Shown: positions 6,354 through 12,186 of the stretch, in pieces
Numbering within the stretch: the stretch's first letter is position 1
How the letters are laid out: every line of letters starts with the position of its first letter
Assembly: GCA_023428865.1 (NCBI GenBank)
Contig: JAEYWT010000078.1
Coordinates: 1 to 12,186, forward strand
Length of the DNA: 12,186 nucleotides
Reading direction: 5' to 3'
From: Bacteroidota bacterium
Lineage (GTDB): Bacteria > Bacteroidota > Bacteroidia > Flavobacteriales_F > PHOS-HE28
Made by a program: the position numbers and the translations under genes
The notes under the pieces: model-generated
The model's input: the letters and a program-made list of their open reading frames with translations, nothing else
What the model was told of the DNA's origin: nothing
Database searches by the model: none

Positions 6354-8534
6354 ATGCGATCGAAACGCTACGCTTTCCTTGCCGCCTTATTGTTCCCGAT
6401 CGCCGCTGTGGTGGCACAACCCGTGAACGATGCCTGTACCGATGCGATCCAGATCACCTGCGGACAAACCGTTGTAGGTAGCACGAGCACCGCTGCGGCC
6501 GATGCGAATGCCATTGCCTGTGTAACGACCATCACCGCACCGGGCGTATGGTTCCGCATCACGGGCACGGGAGAGGCCATCACGCTGAGCACCTGCTTGA
6601 ACTATGGCTTCGATACGAAGATCAATGTGTACTCCGGGCCTTGCCAAGCGCTGGTTTGCGTGGCTGGCAATGATGATGGCGGTGACTGCGAAGTGGGCTC
6701 CACCGTGGTGTTCCCTTCCACGCCGGGGCTGAACTACTTGATTCTGGTACAAGGCTACGACAACTCGATCGGCGACTTCGACCTGAGCGTGAGTTGTGGC
6801 CCCGTAACCCAGGACCATTGCCCTGGTGCGTTGTCGATCGCCTGCAACGAAAGCATCTCTGGTAGCACTTCAGATGCAACACTGGATGCTATCGCCTTCT
6901 GTGAAACAGGCATACAGGCACCTGGGGTGTGGTACACGTTCACTGGTATCAGCGATGCCGTTACGATCAGTACTTGCGAAAGCTTCGACTACGATACACG
7001 CGTGAACGTCTATTCCGGCTCTTGCGGTGCGCTCACATGTATTGGCGGGAACGATGACACGCCCGGTGTTGGCACATGCTCTACGTTCAGTTTCCAACCC
7101 AGTGCAGAAGAACAGTACTACATCCTGGTGCAAGGCTATGATGGAGAGACCGGGAATTTCCTGTTGGAACTGGCCTGCCTTACCTGTGGCACGCCCACCC
7201 AGGTATCTGCCGGCGCGAGCGATGTGAACGCCTATATCTACTGGCAAAGCCTGAACCCCGGTTCCACCTATAGCATCGAATACGGTCCGCTCGGCTTCCA
7301 ACCCGGCACAGGCCTTGTAGCCACGGGCCTGGTGAACAGCAGTAACGCCACTGCCGTGCTGGAGGGATTGAACAACAATACCGAGTATGCCTACTACGTG
7401 CAGGAGATCTGCGGCGAAGGTGATGTGAGCGCACGTGTAGGTCCATTCACCTTCATCACGCTCGCCACCACACCACCGATGAACGCTGTGTGCTCCGGCG
7501 CATTGCCACTGGCATGCAACAGTACCGTAACGGGGAACAGCACCGGCAGTTTCTTCCTGCCTGGCCCCACCTGCGGCCCCGCCAACATCACGTCGCGCGG
7601 GTTGTGGTATAGCCTTGAAGGCAATGGAGAAACGGTCACATTGAGCACTTGCGGCAATGCCAACTTCGATACCAAGATCAGCGTGTACAGCGGTGTTTGT
7701 GGTGATCTGGATTGTGTAGCCGGCGGCGATGATGCACCGGGTTGTGGGAACAATGCCACCCGCATGAGCTTTCCCACGGTAGATGGGGAGACCTATTCGA
7801 TCTTCGTTCATGGCTACGATGATGAGGCCGGCACCTTCACGCTGAGCGCCACCTGCGCACCTACGTGCTCGCCGATCGCCAGCAATGACGATTGTTCCAA
7901 TGCACAGATCCTGATACCGACCTCGTTCGGAAACTGCGCGCCAACTTCGGGTAGTAACACGTGCGCATTCGCTTCTGGCGCACCCAATCCGCCTTGTACA
8001 CCGTACACCCCAGTGGTTGATGTGTGGTACACCTTCAATACCAACGCCCAAACCTCCTTCACCGTTTCCATTGCGGCACTTACAGCGGATGGTGTGAATG
8101 CCGCGCTCTACCGCAATTGCGGTGAGCTCACCTACGTGAACTGCGTTCCGGATGTCAACGGACCTTGGTTCCTCAATAACTTGGAACCCGATAGCCACTA
8201 CCTCATACGCTTGTGGAACAGTGCTGGACCAAGTGCAGGCACCTTCGCCATCTGCATCGAGTCCGACCTGACCACGGAGGTCGCACGCTTGCCGTTGGGT
8301 TCCAATACCACGTTGTGGCCCAACCCGGCGAACACCTTCCTCAACATCGGCCACTTGCCAGCGGATGTGGCACAGGTCCAGCTCTTGGATGCACTGGGCC
8401 GTGTGGTAAGCACCTTCACGACCAACGGAGCCGAGCGCTACATGGCCGATATCGGTGGTTTAGCACAGGGAACCTACTTGGTGCGTGCCGTAGGTGGCAG
8501 CAATAGCACCTTGGGACGTTTCGTGAAAGAGTGA
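6354..8534 (+). CDS. Large secreted cysteine-rich repeat protein, Fn3 module, T9SS sorting domain
   Basis: This 726-residue protein has a signal peptide (1-22, cut after VVAQ). It then carries repeat 1 (24-149), repeat 2 (154-276), a fibronectin type III domain (277-370), repeat 3 (376-501), a divergent repeat 4 (511-637) and a type A T9SS sorting domain (about 653-726: LWPNPANTFLNIG, VQLLDALGRVV, GTYLVRAV). Each repeat has a GVWF/GLWY strand, an STC turn, FDTKINVYSG followed by a Cys, and a G-N/G-D-D acidic turn. They look like the beta-sandwich PPC-like modules often found beside secreted enzymes. The first three share eight cysteines at matching spacing, suggesting four disulfides formed in the periplasm. 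No catalytic domain is present, so a surface adhesin, matrix or glycan/protein-binding role is inferred. The Fn3 domain keeps the Bacteroidota pattern (Trp 297, GFxxGTG 314-320, final GPFTF). It stands 43 bases after the beta-barrel gene. Confidence 0.92.
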   Translation: MRSKRYAFLAALLFPIAAVVAQPVNDACTDAIQITCGQTVVGSTSTAAADANAIACVTTITAPGVWFRITGTGEAITLSTCLNYGFDTKINVYSGPCQALVCVAGNDDGGDCEVGSTVVFPSTPGLNYLILVQGYDNSIGDFDLSVSCGPVTQDHCPGALSIACNESISGSTSDATLDAIAFCETGIQAPGVWYTFTGISDAVTISTCESFDYDTRVNVYSGSCGALTCIGGNDDTPGVGTCSTFSFQPSAEEQYYILVQGYDGETGNFLLELACLTCGTPTQVSAGASDVNAYIYWQSLNPGSTYSIEYGPLGFQPGTGLVATGLVNSSNATAVLEGLNNNTEYAYYVQEICGEGDVSARVGPFTFITLATTPPMNAVCSGALPLACNSTVTGNSTGSFFLPGPTCGPANITSRGLWYSLEGNGETVTLSTCGNANFDTKISVYSGVCGDLDCVAGGDDAPGCGNNATRMSFPTVDGETYSIFVHGYDDEAGTFTLSATCAPTCSPIASNDDCSNAQILIPTSFGNCAPTSGSNTCAFASGAPNPPCTPYTPVVDVWYTFNTNAQTSFTVSIAALTADGVNAALYRNCGELTYVNCVPDVNGPWFLNNLEPDSHYLIRLWNSAGPSAGTFAICIESDLTTEVARLPLGSNTTLWPNPANTFLNIGHLPADVAQVQLLDALGRVVSTFTTNGAERYMADIGGLAQGTYLVRAVGGSNSTLGRFVKE
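6423..8264 (+). repeat. Four protein-level repeats within the secreted protein
   Basis: The repeats cover residues 24-149, 154-276, 376-501 and 511-637, with an Fn3 domain between the second and third. Cysteines in the first three fall at 28/36/56/81/97/102/112/148, 156/164/183/208/224/229/242/275 and 380/388/407/433/449/454/464/501. The spacing is near identical. Repeat 4 keeps the NDDC start and VWYTF strand but has lost the STC and VYSG motifs. Confidence 0.75.
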
Positions 8535-8551
8535 TCTGCCGAGCGTAATGG

Positions 8552-8581
8552 GAACGCCTTGGAACGTGTTCCAAGGCGTTC
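8552..8581. terminator. Perfect inverted repeat, likely bidirectional terminator
   Basis: GAACGCCTTGGAAC (8552-8565) is followed after GT by its exact reverse complement (8568-8581). This allows a 13-bp stem with a four-base loop. It lies between two convergent genes ending at 8534 and 8594. The plus-strand side continues TTGCTTC, only weakly T-rich. Position and symmetry make a shared transcription terminator the most likely reading. Confidence 0.75.
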
Positions 8582-8593
8582 TTGCTTCAGACC

Positions 8594-10372
8594 CTATTGC
8601 TTCAACAACTTCGCTGAAGCCTGGCCATTGGCTGATGTAAGCACCACGAGATAAGGTGCCTCGGGAAGGGCGGCGATATGCGCGAACACACGGCCATCCG
8701 CGGGAACCGGACCTTGGTGGACCACGGACACCGTTCTACCCAGGGCATCCAGCATGCGAATGTTGACGTATCCTTGGTGGATATGGTCCACGCGGATGGA
8801 CACCACATCGGTAGCCGGATTGGGGAAGACCTCAACGATCAATGGAACCTGTGCGGAATGGATCGAGCTAGGACTATCGAGCACCTGGAAACGCCATGAA
8901 CCTTCTGGCGCAACGATGGGGCGCACTTGTTCCTTACCGCTGTTGGCCGTACCCTGAATGTAGTAGTGGATGTGTGTGCCAGCCATTTGTGCGGGGATGG
9001 AGGCGCTCCAGACCGCGTTGCCCTGATCGGACATCGACACAGCTGTGAACGGTCCTTCAGGTGAAAGTGCCCAGTATACGCGCGCGCTAGCTATACCGCT
9101 GCGGTGCCGGATGTAGGCTTCCACCGGATATGGCATGGATGTGTTGTCCGTATCAACGAGGCGTTGGTGGCGGATGAGCAATGGATCGCCCACACCGATG
9201 GTCTTGGTGATGCAATGGATGGCACCACTTTGCTGAATGATGTTCTGCTCCGAATCGCAATCGATCCCGATGATCTCATATCCCGGCAATTGTTCCCCAA
9301 GGATGCGGAGCCCGATGGTATCATACTCGGTACGATACGTTGGCACGAGCACCGTTCCATTGATGAACACGTTGTTCGTGAAGGTGCGGTAACTGGCATT
9401 GGGCGGATAATTCCCTCCGGTGCTCGGCGGCATAGGTATGCGCACGAAACGGTATGGATCCCCGTAGACCGAAACCTGGTTCGCCAAAAGCGTAGCCACG
9501 TTCTGCTCCAATTGTGGGCCATCACTGACCCCTTGCGGGAACTCACCCACGAGCAAGGTCTCCTCATCCAGCAACTTCATGTGCATGTCGATGTGGTGGA
9601 TGCCATCGAAGGGTAGCGTGGCCATCTTGATGTAATGATCGATGCCCATGAATTGCTGCATCACCTCATCCACACCCGCTTCGTCGCGGATGGTCTGATT
9701 GAACTCTCCTGCAGGGCCGTTCTCCTCCAAGACCAGTTCGGAGCTGAAGGCCGTGCCCGCACCGTCGCACATGAAGTTGCCACCGGTATGTACCAGGTCA
9801 TACGGCGCGGCGGTGGTGGAATACACCGCGATGTTCTCCGCCGCCCCGATCGCATCACTGAGCACATCATCCAACGGACGCGGCCGGTTGTAGATCCAGT
9901 CCAGCAGTAATAGAGAATCAACCTCGTTGGCGTAGATGGTCTCGCCGAAGTAGTCGCGCGACCAGATGCTATTGAAGCCGGTCTCCACGAACGTAATGCC
10001 CGTGATGTCGTCGATGGCTCCGCCGAACAGGTCGTTAGCAAGGTAAGCCTCTACCACAGCCTGATCCGAACAGGCGATGATCACCCGGCATTCGGGCAAG
10101 GCATGACGCACGATCTGTTTAAGGATGCCGGGGAATCCTGTCCATACGATCACCAAGCTCTCCACCTCTTCCCACTCGGCCATGGTACGCACTGGGAACG
10201 GTGGTGGCGTGGAGATGCCGCGTTGGAGCGTTGACCGGCTTTCGCGATACGGAGCGATCAACGCTCGCTCGTGCGGTGCCAATGAATGTGGAAGTGACTC
10301 CTGGGCTACGACTGGTGGAACGGAAAGGATCGCGACAGTGGCGACCACAGCTACCTTGAACCGGTTGGACAT
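8594..10372 (-). CDS. Secreted PPAD-like arginine deiminase with T9SS sorting domain
   Basis: The 592-residue product belongs to the agmatine deiminase / Porphyromonas-type peptidylarginine deiminase family, which hydrolyses guanidino groups to ureido groups plus ammonia (arginine to citrulline in proteins). A signal peptide (1-24, cut after VVAQ) precedes the catalytic domain (about 60-410). Visible residues are W137 and D140 (IWSRDY), R163/R165 (NRPRP), GGN at 197-199, H260/D262 (HHIDMH), NN at 333-334 and the nucleophile C387 in SGAIHCIT. From recalled PPAD numbering these fit W127/D130, R152/R154, H236/D238, N297 and C351. An Ig-like beta domain (about 415-498) and a T9SS sorting domain (FPNPATDVVSI 516-526, MLDALGRTV 540-548, final KLLKQ) complete the PPAD plan. 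The signal peptide and sorting domain argue against an ordinary cytoplasmic agmatine deiminase. The target protein or peptide is unknown. A TACCTTTC box at 10429-10436 could serve as promoter. Confidence 0.88.
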   Translation of the reverse strand: MSNRFKVAVVATVAILSVPPVVAQESLPHSLAPHERALIAPYRESRSTLQRGISTPPPFPVRTMAEWEEVESLVIVWTGFPGILKQIVRHALPECRVIIACSDQAVVEAYLANDLFGGAIDDITGITFVETGFNSIWSRDYFGETIYANEVDSLLLLDWIYNRPRPLDDVLSDAIGAAENIAVYSTTAAPYDLVHTGGNFMCDGAGTAFSSELVLEENGPAGEFNQTIRDEAGVDEVMQQFMGIDHYIKMATLPFDGIHHIDMHMKLLDEETLLVGEFPQGVSDGPQLEQNVATLLANQVSVYGDPYRFVRIPMPPSTGGNYPPNASYRTFTNNVFINGTVLVPTYRTEYDTIGLRILGEQLPGYEIIGIDCDSEQNIIQQSGAIHCITKTIGVGDPLLIRHQRLVDTDNTSMPYPVEAYIRHRSGIASARVYWALSPEGPFTAVSMSDQGNAVWSASIPAQMAGTHIHYYIQGTANSGKEQVRPIVAPEGSWRFQVLDSPSSIHSAQVPLIVEVFPNPATDVVSIRVDHIHQGYVNIRMLDALGRTVSVVHQGPVPADGRVFAHIAALPEAPYLVVLTSANGQASAKLLKQ

Positions 10373-10444
10373 GCCACCAAATTAGGGACCGACCCCGGGT
10401 TCGATGGACCATTCAGAAGCCAGAATAGGAAAGGTACCGCACGA

Positions 10445-11932
10445 TCAAGGGATCAACTCCCCATCGGCTTCATTGGGTCCGGCCTCCTCCACCGGTGGCA
10501 CTTCCTCTTTCAAGACCGGTGCTGGTTTCACCGTGGAACCCTTCAGCCCAGCGAGTTGATCGTACAGTGAAACGATGTCGCGCACATAATGGAACACCTG
10601 GCTGCCCTTGCAATAGCCGTTCTTCATTTCGGGCCGCATGTAATACTGCGGTTTGGCCAGTAAGAGCACGGCGCGTTCCACATTCTGCTCCCAGCGCTGC
10701 GGATCGAGCCCCAGGTGTTCGGCCAGGCGTTGGGCATCGATGATGTGCCCGACACCTGCATTGTACGAGGCTAGCACGAAGCGCAAGCGTTCATTGCGAT
10801 CGGGTACGGCACGCATCCAGATCGTGTCCAATCTGGTGATGTACAGCTTGGCCGCGCGGATGTGAACCCCCACGGAAAGCGCGGTATCCAAGCCGAAATG
10901 CGTGGCCGTCCTGGGCATGAACTGCATGATCCCCTGTGCGCCCTTCACCGAGGTGGCCGTGCTGTCGAAGCGCGATTCCTTCCACGCCATGGCCGTGAGC
11001 AACTGCCATTTCCAGCCAAAACCCTGACCGTGTTTCCGGAATTCGGCATCGTAGGGTGAAATGCTGTCCGCGACCGCAGGCATGGATCGTTTGCGCAATG
11101 AACCCGGCTTGGTCATCCGCCCGAGGTAACCATCCAATAACACCTTGCGGAAGCGTTCTTCATCGGGTGCAGCCAACCAAGTGTCCAGCGTTTCAAGCAA
11201 GCGTGGTGCATTGGTGCGGGTGGCCAGACAAATGGGTTTCTCCTTGCCGGCCACCTGTACGAACTCCAGGGCAGGGAAACGGGTGGCTTCATGCGCAGCG
11301 GTGGCATCCGATATCACACAGGCTTTCACATTGCCGATCACCACGTTCATGAGCAACTCATCGGGTGGTGTAGGTGATACCAAAAGGTGCTTCAACAAGG
11401 GCTTCTCGCCCGGGCCACTGCGGAACGGTGACCACGCACTGATCACGACACTATCGACCTCCATCATTTCCGCTTGCCCCTTCCCTTCCCCGCGCAAACG
11501 CGCCAGCATGGGCTTTACCGTGTACAGTGGTGCTGTGGTGGCGAACCACTTCCGCTCCCAACGTGCGGGTGTGTATTGGGCTGCGATAACATCACCGTGT
11601 CCACGTTGTAAGGCCATGAAAAGCGAATCGCGATCGGCCATCACCAACACCTTCATCGGAACACCCACTTGACGTGCAAAACGCTCCAACACCTCGAACG
11701 CGAAGCCGGTGATCGCGGCCGGACGTTCCTCCCAGCACAAGGGATCGTGCATGACGAGCACACGCAACGTATCCTGCTTGATCGCATCCAGGTCACGTTC
11801 CACCAACGGATGATCCCAAGGCACACGGGCCACCGTTGGTGCGTTCTTCTTCTGTATCAACAACGTGGTGACCATGGCCAGTGCGACCGCGCCAAGCAGG
11901 ACCCAGAGCCCAGTGCGTTGCTTTACGGTCAT
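10445..11932 (-). CDS. MltF-like membrane-bound lytic murein transglycosylase
   Basis: The start is ATG 11930-11932, which overlaps the upstream stop (ATGA) and puts a basic tip and one membrane segment (8-26, LWVLLGAVALAMVTTLLIQ) at the N-terminus; there is no lipobox cysteine. Residues about 55-270 form a periplasmic solute-binding-like domain (LRVLVMHDPLCW, FAFEVLERFARQVGV, GHGDVIAAQYT). Residues 290-455 are a lytic transglycosylase SLT domain: catalytic glutamate E319 in AWKESRFD, GAQGIMQFMP (331-340) and ASYNAGVGHI (388-397). This two-domain plan is that of MltF, which cleaves peptidoglycan glycan strands to 1,6-anhydromuramyl products, with the first domain sensing muropeptides. The 495-residue length is near MltF's. 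The C-terminus is an acidic, proline-rich tail (468-495) of unknown role. Translation is probably coupled to the upstream gene; 72 bases separate it from the deiminase gene. Confidence 0.9.
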   Translation of the reverse strand: MTVKQRTGLWVLLGAVALAMVTTLLIQKKNAPTVARVPWDHPLVERDLDAIKQDTLRVLVMHDPLCWEERPAAITGFAFEVLERFARQVGVPMKVLVMADRDSLFMALQRGHGDVIAAQYTPARWERKWFATTAPLYTVKPMLARLRGEGKGQAEMMEVDSVVISAWSPFRSGPGEKPLLKHLLVSPTPPDELLMNVVIGNVKACVISDATAAHEATRFPALEFVQVAGKEKPICLATRTNAPRLLETLDTWLAAPDEERFRKVLLDGYLGRMTKPGSLRKRSMPAVADSISPYDAEFRKHGQGFGWKWQLLTAMAWKESRFDSTATSVKGAQGIMQFMPRTATHFGLDTALSVGVHIRAAKLYITRLDTIWMRAVPDRNERLRFVLASYNAGVGHIIDAQRLAEHLGLDPQRWEQNVERAVLLLAKPQYYMRPEMKNGYCKGSQVFHYVRDIVSLYDQLAGLKGSTVKPAPVLKEEVPPVEEAGPNEADGELIP

Positions 11933-12186
11933 CGGTAGGTACGGGTAGCTTCTTCCACCGCCGGTAAAAAGGTCTTGAACTCTTGATCGTAATGATCCCA
12001 ATGCAACGCCAGCACACGTTCGGCGCCGCGCATGGGCGCACCTGCAGGCGCCCGGCGCGAAAGCCCATCGAGCGCTCGACCGATGCCATCCAACGAGGCG
12101 TATGACGTAAGCCAATCACCGGCTACCATATAAGGCAACATGCGTCGCGTACGTTCGGGCATCTGCGCTTCATTGGCCTCCAATAC
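11929..12186 (-). CDS. Unrecognised protein, C-terminal part (5' end beyond right edge)
   Basis: Only the last 85 codons are present; the frame is open to the window edge (reading V-L-E-A-N-E-A at the edge), so the true start lies outside. I do not recognise the family. The fragment is soluble-looking, probably helical, rich in Arg, Ala and acidic residues. It includes MLPYMVAGDWLTSYASLDG, an APAGAPMRGAE loop and a final HWDHYDQEFKTFLPAVEEA. There is no transmembrane segment, cysteine cluster or known motif in the piece seen. Its TGA overlaps the ATG of the MltF-like gene in an ATGA quadruplet, which implies co-transcription and translational coupling, and so possibly an envelope-related role; that is inference from position only. 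Confidence 0.7.
   Translation of the reverse strand, partial: VLEANEAQMPERTRRMLPYMVAGDWLTSYASLDGIGRALDGLSRRAPAGAPMRGAERVLALHWDHYDQEFKTFLPAVEEATRTYR

Noticed and set aside
6870..8354. Very long open frame (494 codons) on the minus strand, antisense to the large secreted protein
   Set aside because: It lies wholly inside a gene with signal peptide, repeats and sorting domain. Its translation shows no domain pattern and is the kind of shadow frame produced by biased codon use in GC-rich DNA.
11933..12115. N-terminal extension of the transglycosylase frame up to 12115
   Set aside because: The extension is Arg/Cys/Ala-rich, overlaps the upstream gene in another frame, and would bury the membrane anchor; the ATGA-coupled start at 11932 is far better.
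1..12186. CRISPR array, tRNA, rRNA, insertion sequence, toxin-antitoxin or phage defence locus
   Set aside because: No regularly spaced direct repeats, cloverleaf sequences, transposase motifs or defence-type domains were seen on either strand.

Overview
The window looks like a chromosomal segment of a Bacteroidota bacterium, probably an environmental Flavobacteriales-type lineage with GC clearly above 50%. Three secreted proteins end in a type A C-terminal sorting domain of the type IX secretion system (T9SS), which is confined to this phylum. The Fn3 module, the MoxR-like ATPase/VWA pair, the near-absence of Shine-Dalgarno sequences and one exact TAnnTTTG promoter box agree with this. No RNA gene, CRISPR array, insertion sequence, integrase or other sign of recent transfer was found.

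Layout, left to right. (1) A left-truncated exported TPR protein on the minus strand (1-493), divergent from (2) a small plus-strand protein (619-1032) built from four helical repeats of exactly 25 residues. (3) A minus-strand pair, VWA protein (2570-3661) then MoxR-like AAA+ ATPase (1038-2528), probably co-transcribed. (4) A T9SS-sorted secreted protein (3760-4791, minus), divergent from (5) three plus-strand genes: a YdjA-like nitroreductase (4901-5488), an outer-membrane beta-barrel protein (5576-6310) and a large T9SS-sorted cysteine-rich repeat protein (6354-8534). (6) Facing these across a long perfect inverted repeat, a secreted arginine-deiminase-family protein (8594-10372, minus) with the domain plan of Porphyromonas PPAD. 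(7) An MltF-like lytic transglycosylase (10445-11932, minus), overlapping by ATGA the end of an unrecognised gene that runs off the right edge (11929-12186).

The common theme is the cell envelope: T9SS cargo, a beta-barrel, a peptidoglycan lyase and an exported TPR protein. The MoxR/VWA pair and the nitroreductase are cytoplasmic. No intergenic stretch exceeds 300 bases; the longest, about 125 bases at 494-618, is the divergent promoter region of the TPR and 25-residue-repeat genes.

No wholly new multi-gene system can be claimed. The best leads are the 25-residue repeat protein, the PPAD-like deiminase with its apparently intact catalytic and substrate-recognition residues, and the eight-cysteine repeat modules of the large secreted protein.
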